Shown piece by piece: positions 46,422-56,305 of a DNA stretch of 64,000 nucleotides. A program made the position numbers and the translations under genes. The stretch comes from RPQJ01 sp963700045. Lineage in GTDB: Bacteria > Pseudomonadota > Gammaproteobacteria > Steroidobacterales > Steroidobacteraceae. The notes beneath the pieces were generated by a model. That model searched no databases, was not told the DNA's origin, and saw only the letters and a program-made list of their open reading frames with translations. Where the stretch lies: the NCBI GenBank assembly GCA_963700045.1, contig CAVOWK010000024.1, forward strand, positions 62,001-126,000, given 5' to 3'. How positions within the stretch are numbered: position 1 is the first letter of the stretch; each line of letters starts with the position of its first letter.

Positions 46422-46753
46422 ATGCTTGCTCTCTGATTCCGTGAAGTGCGGCGATATCCGCATCGGTTTGTATTTCAGCCTAATGGAATTCGACTGCGCG
46501 CGAGTAGGGCTCTTGACTTAATGGCCGAAATATATCCCGGCCTGGCGCTTCGGACGCGCCCAGATAGTGTGAGGCACGTCACACTCTGCGCACCCAGATC
46601 TGCCAACGAGCGTTGCCCGCCCCCGACAGGCAGTCCCGGCCCCAGTCGCGCGATGGCCCCCAAGGGCATGAGAGATACGTTCTTCGTGAAGCGACTCGCA
46701 GTATATTGCGGTGGTCCCCCGCTAGCATGCATCTCCGCTCGAGGCGTCCGTTA
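46422..46753. other. Divergent intergenic region between secreted-protein and glycosyltransferase genes
   Basis: 332 bp without a protein-like frame. It separates the minus-strand secreted protein gene from the plus-strand GT2 genes and carries a perfect CRP-type site (see 46568-46583). Confidence 0.5.
46568..46583. promoter_or_regulatory. Perfect CRP/Clp consensus site
   Basis: TGTGAGGCACGTCACA matches TGTGA-N6-TCACA exactly, and the symmetry extends one more base pair on each side. In Xanthomonadales the CRP homologue Clp controls extracellular polysaccharide and secreted enzyme genes, so a site between a secreted-protein gene and glycosyltransferases is plausible. Binding is not shown. 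Confidence 0.55.
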
Positions 46754-47745
46754 GTGACAGAATTACCACAAGTATCCGTCATCGTTCCCTTTTTCAACGA
46801 GGAGGAGAACATCCGGCGCATGCATGCAGCCATCGTCGGCTGCGCTCGAGCCATTGGGCCTGCGTTTCGAGATGGTACTGGTCAACGACGGCAGCCGCGA
46901 CCGGACCCTCGATATTGCCGTCGAGATTGCCCGGCAGGACCCACGGGTGCGCGTCGTCAATTTCCGGCGCAACTACGGCCAGACGCCCGGCCATGGCCGC
47001 GGGCATCGAGCATGCCCGCGGCAACGTACTGGTGACGATGGACGGCGACCTGCAGAACGATCCGCGCGACATCGAGCACTTCCTTGCCAAGATCAACGAG
47101 GGCTACGACATCGTCGTCGGCTGGCGTTTCAACCGGCAGGACAAGCTGGTCTCGCGCAAGATTCCGCTCGAATCGCCAACTGGCTGATCGGCAAGGTCAC
47201 CGGCGTGCCGATCAAGGACAACGGCTGTTCGCTCAAGGCGTTCCGGGCATCGCTGATCAAGGAGATCCCGCTCTACTCCGAGATGCACCGATTCATCCCG
47301 GCCATGGCTTCGATCGCCGGTCCCCGCGTCGCCGAGATCAAGGTGCGGCACCATGCGCGCCAGTTCGGCCAGTCCAAGTACGGCCTGTCGCGGGTCTACA
47401 AGGTGCTGCTCGACATGATGGTCATCAAGACGGTGGCGTCATTCACGTCGCGCCCGATGCGCTGGTTCGCACTGCTGTCCTTGCCGCTCGCTGCTGTTCG
47501 GCGTCCGTGGCATTGGTCTATGCACTTTGGAGCTGGGCCGCACGGGCGGTACGCTGGCCCTACCTATCGCCGGCTCGGGCGTGGTGCTGCTCAGTGGCGC
47601 CATCATACTCATCAGCGAGGGAGTCCTGGGTGAACTGGTCTACAAGCTCGGCGACATCCGCGAGGCCGATTTTTCTCGCCTGACCGTCAAGGTCTGGCCG
47701 CAATCGTCCGCTGGACGGCACCTCGAGGTATCTCTGCATGGTTGA
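46754..47745 (+). CDS. GT2 glycosyltransferase, DPM1/ArnC-like, membrane-anchored (frameshifted)
   Basis: Across about four frame changes (near 46845, 46995, 47170 and 47495) the protein reads VSVIVPFFNEEENIRRMHAA, FEMVLVNDGSRDRTLDIAVE, VLVTMDGDLQNDPRDIEHFL (DxD-type motif), GWRFNRQDKL and NGCSLKAFRASLIKEIPLYS. It ends with two hydrophobic spans and a cytoplasmic tail. This is the polyprenyl-phosphate glycosyltransferase branch, which loads a sugar onto undecaprenyl phosphate. The GTG at 46754 starts the GT-A fold. It overlaps the next gene by 8 bp. Confidence 0.82.
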
Positions 47746-48734
47746 GCGTAGTCTGGACGTCGAACTGTCGGTGATCGTGCCGGTGGGTGGCCGTCAAGCC
47801 GAACCCGGTCGAGCTTTACAACGAGTACAAGGCTGGACTGGAGGCGCTGCCAGACAGCTACGAGATCATCTTCGTGCTCGATGGTCCGCGGGAGGAGTTC
47901 GCCAAGGGACTCCGTGCCCTGCTCGACGAGCGGCGAGCGATTCACGGTCATCAGCCTGAGCCGTCCGTTCGGCGAGGCTACGGCGATCATGGCTGGATTC
48001 GAACACGCTTCGGGACAGACCATCGTCACGATGCCTGCCTACCACCAGATCGAGGGCCTCGAGATCGGCAAGCTCGTGCATGGGCTCGAAACAGCCGATC
48101 TCGTGGTCGGTCACCGTTGGCCGCGAGCAGGCGGCGTGTTCGAACGGATACGGCGCAGGGCGTTCCACAGGCTCTTGAGCTGGTTCATGCGACTCAAGCT
48201 CCGCGATCTGGGTTGCAGTGCTCGCGCCATGGATCGTCGCGTGCTCGAGGAAATCTCGCTGTATGGCGACCAACACCGATACCTCGCCGTGCTTGCCGAC
48301 CGGCAGGGGTTCCGCGTCGTCGAAGTCGACGTGCGGCAGTCGCCCAAGGACCGCTTCGAGGGCAGCTACCAGCCGCGCGAATACACTCGCGTCCTGCTGG
48401 ACCTCTTCACCGTGTTCTTCCTCGTCCGCTTCACCAAGAAGCCGCTGCGGTTCTTCGGCATGGTGGGTGTAACGACCTTTGCCTTCGGCGCGCTGGCCGT
48501 GACTTGGGTAGTGATTGAAAAGCTGTTCTTCGGCCAAGCCCTGGCCGACCGCCCCGCCCTGCTGCTGTGCGTCACTGCTCGTCGTCCTCGGCCTGCAGCT
48601 TTTGGCGCTCGGACTGCTCGGCGAACTGATGATCTTCACGCACGCCAAGCGGACTCAAGGATTACCAGGTCGAGCGGGTGATCCAGTTTGGTTCCAGCGC
48701 CTCGTCCGCGACGGAATTCAAGGTGCGCCGATGA
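47738..48734 (+). CDS. GT2 glycosyltransferase, second of three (frameshifted)
   Basis: MVERSLDVELSVIVPV opens the gene; after a frame change near 47785 it continues PVELYNEYKAGLEALPDSYE, IIFVLDGPREEFAKGL, then another change near 47935 gives VISLSRPFGEATAIMAGFEH, GQTIVTMPAYHQIEGLEIGK and DLGCSARAMDRRVLEEISLY. Two transmembrane segments (GMVGVTTFAFGALAVTWVVI and LLVVLGLQLLALGLLGELMI) close it, with changes near 48570 and 48650. The DxD-like motif is replaced by MPAYHQ, so the donor site may differ from its neighbours. It ends VERVIQFGSSASSATEF plus four residues. Confidence 0.78.
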
Positions 48735-49671
48735 GTTGGCACCCTACGGATTGCGGTTCTGATTCCATGCCTGAATGAGGAGGTCGCGATCCAGAAAGTG
48801 GTCGACGACTTCCATAAGGCCTTGCCGGATGCCCTGATCTTCGTCTACGACAATGGTTCGACTGACCGTACCTTCGCAGTAGCGCGGGCGGCAGGCGCGA
48901 TCGTTCGCCGTGAACCCCTCAAGGGCAAGGGCAACGTCGTCCGGCGGATGTTCGCCGACATCGAGGCCGACATCTACGTGCTCGTCGATGGGGACGACAC
49001 CTACGACGCCGCCAGCGCCCCGGCGATGATTCAGCGCCTGATCGACGACTCACTCGACATGGTCAACGGTGCCCGTGAGGAGAAGTCCGAAGCCGCCTAC
49101 CGTCGCGGCCATCGATTCGGTAATCGCTTGCTCACTGGCCTGGTCGCACGATTTTTTCGGCGAGCGCATGAGCGACATGCTGTCCGGCTACCGCATCATG
49201 TCCCGACGCTTCGTGAAATCATTTCCCGCCCTCGCCACCGGCTTCGAGACCGAGACGGAGCTGACCGTGCATGCACTCGAGCTTCGCATGCCGATCGTCG
49301 AATTCACGACGCCTTACCGTGAGCGTCCTGCGGAGTCCGCCAGCAAGCTCAGAACCATTCCGGACGGCATTCGCATCATGCGCTTGATCATGCGTCTGGT
49401 ACGCGAAGAACGCCCACTCGAGTTCTTTTCGCTGGTCGCCGGACTGCTGGCGCTGATCTCGGTCCTGCTCGGTATCCCGCTCGTCATTGAGTTCCTGAAT
49501 ACGGGACTGGTGCCGAGGCTGCCCACGGCGGTGCTGGCCATGGGGCTGATGCTGCTCAGCTTCCTGAGTCTCGCATGCGGCCTCATCCTGTCGACCGTCA
49601 CCCGCGGCCGAGCGGAGGCCAAGCGTCTGCACTACCTGAGCATTCCCATCCGCCTCAAGGAATGGCGCTGA
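48731..49671 (+). CDS. GT2 glycosyltransferase, third of three (frameshifted)
   Basis: The ATG overlaps the previous stop (ATGA). With frame changes near 48750 and 49150 the protein reads LIPCLNEEVAIQKVVDDFHK, FVYDNGSTDRTFAVARAAGA, IYVLVDGDDTYDAASAPAMI (DxD motif) and GERMSDMLSGYRIMSRRFVK. FPALATGFETETELTVHALE is followed by two C-terminal membrane spans. The E. coli-like counterpart is a family of flippase-linked glycan glucosyltransferases; the transferred sugar is unknown. It is directly followed by gtrA. Confidence 0.82.
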
Positions 49672-49690
49672 ATCAAAGGCTCCCGTCATC

Positions 49691-50083
49691 GTGATCGCTC
49701 GACAGCTGCTGCGTTTCTCGGCGGTCGGCGTGGTCGGCTTCGTCGTTGACACGGTTGCCCTGTATGCGGCGCTGGGGCTCGGCGCCGGCCTGTACACGGG
49801 CAGACTGGCCTCCTACCTGACGGCGGCAACGGTCACCTGGGCCCTGAATCGTCGCTTCACCTTCAGCGAGAGACGCACCAAGGGGCTGGCGAGTGAGTGG
49901 GTCCGCTTCCTGGCTGCGAACAGCGTCGGTGGCGTGATCAATTACTGCACCTACGCCGCATTGGTCGCAACGCTGCCATACGTGACGGCCCACCCCTGGC
50001 TCGCCGTAGCCGCCGGCTCCCTCGCCGGCCTGGCAGTCAACTTCACCCTGAGCCGGCGACTCGTATTCACGGGTTCTCGCTGA
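49691..50083 (+). CDS. GtrA-family membrane protein
   Basis: 130 residues, four predicted membrane helices, with QLLRFSAVGVVGFVVDTVAL, VTWALNRRFTF and LAANSVGGVINYCTYAAL typical of GtrA. These proteins are thought to flip undecaprenyl-phosphate-linked sugars across the inner membrane, in partnership with GT2 enzymes such as those immediately upstream. The start is GTG at 49691. Confidence 0.9.
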   Translation: MIARQLLRFSAVGVVGFVVDTVALYAALGLGAGLYTGRLASYLTAATVTWALNRRFTFSERRTKGLASEWVRFLAANSVGGVINYCTYAALVATLPYVTAHPWLAVAAGSLAGLAVNFTLSRRLVFTGSR

Positions 50084-50154
50084 CAAATCACGGTGGCCAA
50101 GCCGTGATGGCACTCGCAGGGACGAGCGACGGTCTGCGCTGACAATTCGTCGGC

Positions 50155-50209
50155 ATGCTGTTCAATAGCCTCGAATTCCTCGTTTTTTTCGTCGTGGTGC
50201 TGGGGCTGC
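50155..50209 (+). pseudogene. 5' remnant of an MBOAT O-acyltransferase gene cut by an IS element
   Basis: MLFNSLEFLVFFVVVLGL is the highly characteristic N-terminus of MBOAT (AlgI-like) acyltransferases. After 18 codons it runs into the inverted repeat of an IS3-family element. Past the element the frame resumes for a short way (about 51407-51480, HAVPVGEVRPLQIAWASS), which still resembles the second MBOAT segment, then decays. The rest of the gene is missing. The product would have acylated a surface glycan. Confidence 0.75.
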
Positions 50210-50272
50210 GTAAGCTCCCCCGCCTCGTGAACAGTGTAATGTTGGACTCTCCCGCCAAGAACGGGAGAGGAG

Positions 50273-50539
50273 ATGAAGAAATCGAGGTTCACGGAATCGC
50301 AGATCGTGGCGATCCTGAAGGAAGGCGAAGCCGGCGTGTCGCCAGGCGAGATTTCGCGTAAGCATGGGATCAGTCGCGCGACCTACTTCAACTGGCGATC
50401 GAAGTACGGCGGCGTGACGGTCAACGAGCTGAAGCGGATGAAGGAGCTCGAGGCGGAGAACGCCAAGCTCAAGCGCATGTACGCTGACCTGGCGCTCGAG
50501 AACGTGGCGATCAAGGACGTCCTGTCCCGAAAACTGTAA
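50273..50539 (+). CDS. IS3-family transposase OrfA
   Basis: 88 residues, with the helix-turn-helix KKSRFTESQIVAILKEGEAG and ISRKHGISRATYFNWRSKYG, followed by a leucine-zipper region (LKRMKELEAENAKLKRMYAD). It binds the element's ends. A run CGAAAAC just before its stop is a possible -1 slippage site leading into orfB. Confidence 0.93.
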   Translation: MKKSRFTESQIVAILKEGEAGVSPGEISRKHGISRATYFNWRSKYGGVTVNELKRMKELEAENAKLKRMYADLALENVAIKDVLSRKL

Positions 50540-50547
50540 CGCCGTCC

Positions 50548-51393
50548 GTGAAGCGGCAGGCCGCCGAGGTGTTCGTGAACGAGCATCAGCTGTCGATCCA
50601 GCGCGCCTGCCGCATCCTGGGACTGTCCCGGACGGCGTACTACCGAGTCCCGACCGACGCTGCGGCGCGCGATGCCGCGGTGATCGCGGTGCTCAACGAG
50701 ATCGTCGAGCGACGGCCTCGCTGGGGCTTCTGGAAGTGCTACGACCGGATGCGCCTCGACGGGCATCCGTGGAACCACAAGCGCGTGCATCGCGTGTACT
50801 GCGCCCTGCGGCTGAATCTGCCGCGACGGACGAGGCGACGTGTGCCGGTTCGTGATCCTCTGCCGCTGGATGCCCCTGACGCGCTCAATACCGTGTGGTC
50901 ACTCGACTTCGTGCACGACGCGCTCTACGACGGACGCCGGTTCCGCACGCTCAACGTCCTGGACGATGGCAATCGCGAGGGGCTCGGCATCGACGTGGCC
51001 ACCTCGATCCCCAGCCGGCGGGCGATCCGGTTCATGGAGCAACTGATCGAACAGCACGGAAAGCCCGACGCTTTGCGCCTGGACAATGGCAGCGAACTGA
51101 CCAGCCACGCCTTCGTCGACTGGGCGAAGGATCGCGGCATCGCGCTGCGCTTCATCGAGCCCGGCAAGCCGAACCAGAACGCCTACATCGAGCGCTTCAA
51201 CCGGACCTATCGCGACGAGGTGCTGAGCGCGTACCTGTTCGAATCAATCGAGCAAGTGCAGCAGATCACCGACGACTGGCTCATCGAATACAACGAGTTG
51301 CGGCCTCACGACTCCCTCGGGCGAGTGCCGCCGTTGACCTACATGCCGAGGGAATTACCAGCCGGAGAGTCCAGCTTCAAACTGTCCACTTGA
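50548..51393 (+). CDS. IS3-family transposase OrfB (DDE integrase domain)
   Basis: 281 residues of the rve-type integrase fold. The catalytic triad is visible in VWSLDFVHDALYDGRR (Asp), LDNGSELTSHAF (Asp) and NAYIERFNRTYRDEVL (Glu). It lies in the -1 frame relative to orfA; the frame is open upstream through the orfA end, so a fused OrfAB made by ribosomal frameshifting is expected. It appears intact. Confidence 0.93.
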   Translation: MKRQAAEVFVNEHQLSIQRACRILGLSRTAYYRVPTDAAARDAAVIAVLNEIVERRPRWGFWKCYDRMRLDGHPWNHKRVHRVYCALRLNLPRRTRRRVPVRDPLPLDAPDALNTVWSLDFVHDALYDGRRFRTLNVLDDGNREGLGIDVATSIPSRRAIRFMEQLIEQHGKPDALRLDNGSELTSHAFVDWAKDRGIALRFIEPGKPNQNAYIERFNRTYRDEVLSAYLFESIEQVQQITDDWLIEYNELRPHDSLGRVPPLTYMPRELPAGESSFKLST

Positions 51394-51411
51394 CGGGGGA
51401 GCTTACGCTGC

Positions 51412-51654
51412 TAAGCCATGCTGTGCCCGTTGGCGAAGTCCGTCCGTTGCAGATTGCTTGGGCATCGAGCGGTGCGGACCAGAGACCGAATGGGAATTCC
51501 TGTCGCCGGGGATCCATTGACGGAGTGTCACGTCAATCAGTGATCATCGCATCCAGTCAGGGACAAATCCAGGCCCGAATCCCGGGTGTCGCAGCAAAGT
51601 CCACCAAGCTGCACCGAGACTGAATGACCGCGACAGCATCCGCAGGGACACCCG
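51412..51654. other. Decayed sequence after the IS element
   Basis: Beyond a short MBOAT remnant (to about 51480) no recognisable coding or regulatory signal is visible. Consistent with a deletion or rearrangement next to the insertion. Confidence 0.4.
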
Positions 51655-53130
51655 TTACCTTTGCCGATCTTCTCCTCTTCGAGAACGACCAGGAGCCGAG
51701 CCCGGCAACTCCAGGACGTGCTCCACTGACTTGGCGGTGCCGATGGCGCGTTCGCCCGTCCTTGAGTCGACGCCGAACTCCAGGCCGGTGTCGGTTTCCG
51801 GGACGATACTGGCGTTGAGTTCGTAGTCATAACGACCGAGGAAGAACAGCGCCTTCATCGCATTTGACGTGATCACCACGTCCGTTGAACGAAGCGCCTG
51901 GTTCAAGGAAGCCGTTGCGGGTCCCCAGTCGGCTTCAGTCCCGTAGCTCAGAGCATCCGTTGGCTGCAAGCGCCCCGCGACCAGTCTCATCGACCGGATT
52001 CCCTCCTGCGACATGATCAGCCCAAGAAACATCACGCCGGGCACTGTCCAGCGAAGCAGTCCGTAGCCCTTGCGGCCGACCCGATCGCCTCGCTCAAGCG
52101 CTCGAGCAACAATGTTAGCTACTGCAATTCCCCATACTGCGCAGGCCATCGGCACGACGTAGTACACGTAACGCACCGCCTTGGCACCCGCCAAGGAGTG
52201 GATCACAAATGCCACCAGCAGGACCGTGGCACAGTAGCTCACGACCCTCCTCGTACGAGGATCAATGAGGCCGAAGTACACGGCTGCTGGAAGGACCGGC
52301 CACAGCAGGGGCAAATCCTTGGAACTCATCCAGATAGTAGTGGTACTTGCCTGCACGACCAGCAGCCCAAAGCGGCGCCTGACCAAACTTGTCCCAGATA
52401 CCGAACTCGGCGACGACCATGAGCCCGGCAGCTGCCAGGCCGCAAACCACCACCGGTATTGTAATCGGGTGCGCACGGACGACGGCACTCGCGATCGACC
52501 AGTGACTCATGGCCAGGACAACGAGCACGCCGGCAACTGCGGAGACGGCCGCGATCAACGTCGTTTCCTGCAGGTGCCACCCAAGAGGCAATAGCGCCAG
52601 TGCAAAGGGGACCATGCAATCCTCGCCGAAGTAGTCCTGTGCGGAACGGAGGCTTCGTACGCAGCAGCGAACATCGTGAACATGACCAGTGCATGCAGCG
52701 TGTAGAAGCGTGCAAAAACGGCTGCATCGAGCGTGGCTGGAACCACGCAAAGGAAGAGACCGGCACTTACGCCCGCCAACAGTCCCGCCTTGCGGCCAAT
52801 CCAGATGGAAAGCAGCAGCACCAGCAACACACCGCCAGCCAGCGCGGGCAGCCTTGCTGCAAACGGTGTGTCACCAAACTGGACCAGCGCAAAGGCAACC
52901 AGGCGCGTATACAGTTCGCCGCGCTCATACATGCCACCCGCAATCGCCGGCAGTCCCGTCTCGACCAGCCCGCGAGCAGCCAGGATGTGCAGCAGTTCGT
53001 CGTAGACCACGACGTGATCGATGACCCCACGAGCAAGCACGGGCAACAGCACTGCCACCGCAGCGCTTGCCAGGAAAATCCACCCGAAGTGAGTCGCTCG
53101 ATTCCCTACGGACACTTGGCTTCCTCGCAT
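51655..53130 (-). CDS. GT-C (ArnT/GT39-like) membrane glycosyltransferase (frameshifted)
   Basis: A polytopic membrane protein read across about three frames. The first loop has VVYDELLHILAARGLVE, the acidic motif expected for GT-C enzymes using polyprenyl-phosphate sugars. TRLVAFALVQFGDTPFAARL, FARFYTLHALVMFTMFAAAY and several hydrophobic spans (LPVVCGLAAAGLM-type) follow; then YYLDEFQGFAP and a periplasmic tail with VVITSNAMKALFFLGRYDYE. Frame changes lie near 52630 and 52350. The 3' end at 51655 may be affected by another indel. It probably transfers a sugar to a surface glycan or lipid. Confidence 0.7.
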
Positions 53131-54777
53131 GCTCCGACCCTGATCACGTAGTAGTCACCGCTCCTGAACATGACCCGGTCGGGCGGTGGCACGCGCAGGA
53201 CGAAGCCCACTCCAGTCCCCCTTGCCATGAGCTCGGACTCCAACTCTCGGAACGGGGAATACTTATGGTGTTTCTCCGATACGCGCGGGCCGGTCAACAT
53301 GACGTCCACCCCGTATGGACCGAGTTCCGCATCCACTTCCTCAATCCGCGTCGCATAGGCTGCTCGCAGCGAGGCCATCATGCGGGGCTTCATTTGCGCA
53401 TAGTAGCTTTCCATCCACGCCATGGAGACCTCGGTGGATGCGAGGACGCTGCGTCTCGCGCGGACCGGAACGAAGTTGGCGAGATCGGGGTGTGCAGCAA
53501 CCAGCGTATCTTCCGGCAAGGTCGACAGAAATGCGTACACTCGCTCCAGATCGCTGTCGACCGGGCGCCGTGACACAGCCAGCGCATTGGGTAGAGCAGT
53601 ACGGCCACTAGTACAGGCGCTAGAACGGCAATCCACCCTCCTCTAGGTATGCCGCCAGACCCGCTCGCCGCCCCGTCCTCACGTCCACCACTCCGCTCCA
53701 ATCGCGGCTGCCACTCAGCAGGCGTGAAGAAGCGGCCGCAAGCGCGACGATGCCAAGAGCTGCCACAGCCCATCGAGAGTGACGATTTGGCAGATAAAGA
53801 CCAAACATCAGTGCCGACGGGAAATCCGCATGGCCGACCACAGGCCCAGACCAACCAGCGCCATCGTCCAAGCGGCAAAGGGGATACTGCGCCTGCCGCC
53901 TCGAATCGAAACAAATACAACGGAAGCGGCGATCAGGGCCAGTACCCCGGGCGACCAGCCAAGGCCCGTGCGATGCCCAGTCAGCCAATTGGTAACGAGG
54001 CCCGATGGAAACAGGCTCAGGCGCCCCTCTGGCCCGAACTCGATCATATGGATGGCCTGCTCAAAAGTGAGCGCAGGGCCAATATCTGGGGGAATCGGGT
54101 TGCCGTAGGCGGCAACTGCAAGCGCGGCAGAACCGGCCACCGCGTTGAACAGCCAATGCCTGGGCATGGTCCGGTTGACCGCCAAGTCACGCAGGAAGAC
54201 GACTGCGGCAGTCAGACCTTGTACAGGAAGCGTCACCGGATAAAAGAGCGCCGCTCCCAACCAAGAAATGCCGACCCAACGGTATCGCCCGCCAACAGCG
54301 CCCACAGGGTCAGCAGGAGCAGCGGAAGCGCAAAAGTTCTCTGGAAGCCAATCGGCGGCATCAAGTCTTTCTGCTGCGACCATACCAGTAATGCAGCGAA
54401 CGCCACCACCGCCAGCAAACCACCCTCTCTGGGCGATCTCGCACGGAAATCCGGCCGATCTTCCAAGCCAACGTCACCGCGGCGGCGAGAAGGAGGGCCG
54501 CAACCAGCTTTGTCGCCAGCAGGGCATCGATGAAGGGGACGACGGCCGAGTACACGGCTCGGTATCCCCAAGGGGCGCTGGTGTGAAAGTAGGCGACCGT
54601 CAGGTCACCTGGAAAAAGCGCGGCATCGGAGAGCTGATAGAGCCAGAAGACATGATGCGCGACATCGTCGTAAAAGAGGTCGGGCCGGGCCAGATATGGA
54701 CCGACCCACAAGGTAACCACCAGCGCGCCACACAAGGCCGCTGACCAGCGATGAATATCCGAAACACTGAGCGACAT
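53106..54777 (-). CDS. Large multi-span membrane protein, GT-C-like (frameshifted)
   Basis: Joined frames give about 550 residues. MSLSVSDIHRWSAALCGALV begins, the first loop has RPDLFYDDVAHHVFWLYQLS (a DD motif), and repeated hydrophobic helices follow (TKLVAALLLAAAVTLAWKIG, RTFALPLLLLTLWALLAG). A soluble C-terminal tail includes DTLVAAHPDLANFVPVRAR and GPRVSEKHHKYSPFRELESE. Frame changes are needed near 54440, 54290, 53840 and 53600. The DD loop and overall layout suggest a GT-C glycosyltransferase, but no specific family was recognised. It overlaps the next gene by about 25 bp. Confidence 0.6.
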
Positions 54778-55376
54778 TGAACCAACCACCGTCACTGCCT
54801 GTTGCCGGTCGACATCCTGACACGACTTAACGACCGACCGTACTTGAACCGATTCGGAATTTCAGGAGAGCCCCGCAGTTTGGTTGGACCACCAAGGCTC
54901 AGGCCTTGTCGAGTCGGTGACAGTCCTGTCCGGTCCTGAGCCGGCGGAACGTGGCCGATCGACTCGAGTAGTGGCCGGTGGTTGAACCGGTAACAAAGCT
55001 ATTTCGATTGAAACGTTCAGGAGGACTGGGCCCAGAAGTCAGTTAAACCCTGGATCGCATTCTCCGCGAACGTCCCCAACGTCCGCCTAACCCACAGGAC
55101 CAGTGCCAGCGCGACACAGGGAATCGCCTTCCAACCTGTATCACATGCAAATTTCGCGCTACCGTCATGCGAGCCGTTGCGACACTCGATTTCATATTAA
55201 GCCCAGCTTGACCCAGATCTCGCGCCGAGACTGTGAACTGCGTTTCGAACGGACTTGCGAGTACGGGAACTCATCACGAATCCATCGTGCTCGTTTATGC
55301 CGCAATTGGCGCTAATGTGTTAGTTTTGAGAACACACAATGTCGCCCTGCGTCAGCATTGATTAGTAGACAGGTTC
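54778..55376. other. Non-coding 600 bp gap at the start of the low-GC region
   Basis: No protein-like frame, tRNA or repeat is visible. The GC content falls noticeably across this stretch, and it separates the minus-strand membrane genes from the plus-strand sulfotransferase/glycosyltransferase block. Promoters for both directions should lie here, but none could be picked out with confidence. Confidence 0.5.
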
Positions 55377-56291
55377 ATGAGCAACAAGCCACGATGCGTC
55401 ATAATATTGTCTGCGAAATCATCTGGTTCTAGCGCCCTGCAGGAACTCTTATGCGATTTCGGCGGTGGCCGTCATGTGCAACGGACGCGTCACGGGGAAT
55501 TCGAAACCCTTTACTGGACTAAGGCGGCGTCAATTCTCGGCCTGCCGCAGATGAAATTGCCGGACAGCGAGGTACCTATAGGGGCTGGTCTGGCCTTGCG
55601 AGACCTGCAGACGCTCATTGCAGAAAACACTCGCTTCGCTCACACACCTGATGAGGGTCGAGCACTGGTTCTGGAGGGTTGGCGCCTCTTATGTCTGTCG
55701 CATCAGCCAGTCTTCGTGGAGAAATCACCTCATCATCTTCACCAGTGGTCCTGTCTGGAACTGATGATCGACGCGGCCCAGCGATTACCAGACATCGACT
55801 TCCGCTTCGTAGGTCTGGTTCGCAATCCGATGGACATACTGTATTCAGCCTGGACGCGATGGCGTCTCGCGCCAGAGGAGTTTCAGCAGCATTGGCTCCG
55901 TGCCTACGAGAATCTCGAGAGATTCCGATTGATAGCCGGGGATCGCCTCATAATCGTGCGGTATGAGGAGTTCTCATCCTCCAACCGCACGGCGTCGAAA
56001 CTCCTCGAGTCCCTCGGACTGTCATCGGTCCGGTCTGGTGCCGATGAATACATCCACGGCGCTTCTCGAAGTCGCTGGAAGAATGATCACCGATTCGGTT
56101 TCCAGCTGGACCCGGCTGTCAGCGATCTCGCCATGCGGTACGGCTACGAAACACAGGACTTGATGAACCGGCGACGGCCAGATTGGCCCCTGCGGCGAGT
56201 TCTGTCGCAGACGACCAATCGCTGTATGTCGCGACCGCTGGCGCACGTTAAACGCCAACTTCGGCCCTTCTTCCCTAAGCCCGAAGATTGA
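55377..56291 (+). CDS. Sulfotransferase family protein (1)
   Basis: 304 residues, cytoplasmic, P-loop-like sulfotransferase fold. The PAPS 5'-phosphosulfate loop reads ILSAKSSGSSALQELLCDF and the 3'-phosphate site FVGLVRNPMDILYSAWTRW. VFVEKSPHHLH matches the conserved EKSP block. It would move a sulfate from PAPS to a sugar hydroxyl or similar. It is the first gene of a plus-strand run with two GT4 enzymes. Confidence 0.85.
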   Translation: MSNKPRCVIILSAKSSGSSALQELLCDFGGGRHVQRTRHGEFETLYWTKAASILGLPQMKLPDSEVPIGAGLALRDLQTLIAENTRFAHTPDEGRALVLEGWRLLCLSHQPVFVEKSPHHLHQWSCLELMIDAAQRLPDIDFRFVGLVRNPMDILYSAWTRWRLAPEEFQQHWLRAYENLERFRLIAGDRLIIVRYEEFSSSNRTASKLLESLGLSSVRSGADEYIHGASRSRWKNDHRFGFQLDPAVSDLAMRYGYETQDLMNRRRPDWPLRRVLSQTTNRCMSRPLAHVKRQLRPFFPKPED

Positions 56292-56305
56292 CGCAGCACC
56301 TGGTC

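Larger units (their letters stand above)
50210..51406 (+). mobile_element. IS3-family insertion sequence
   Basis: About 1.2 kb. Terminal inverted repeats of roughly 45 bp begin GTAAGCTCCCCCG on the left and end CGGGGGAGCTTAC on the right, with matches extending to GGACTCTCC. A direct repeat GCTGC flanks both sides (50205-50209 and 51407-51411), consistent with a 5 bp target duplication. It carries orfA and orfB in the -1 arrangement. Insertion is inside an MBOAT gene. Confidence 0.92.
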
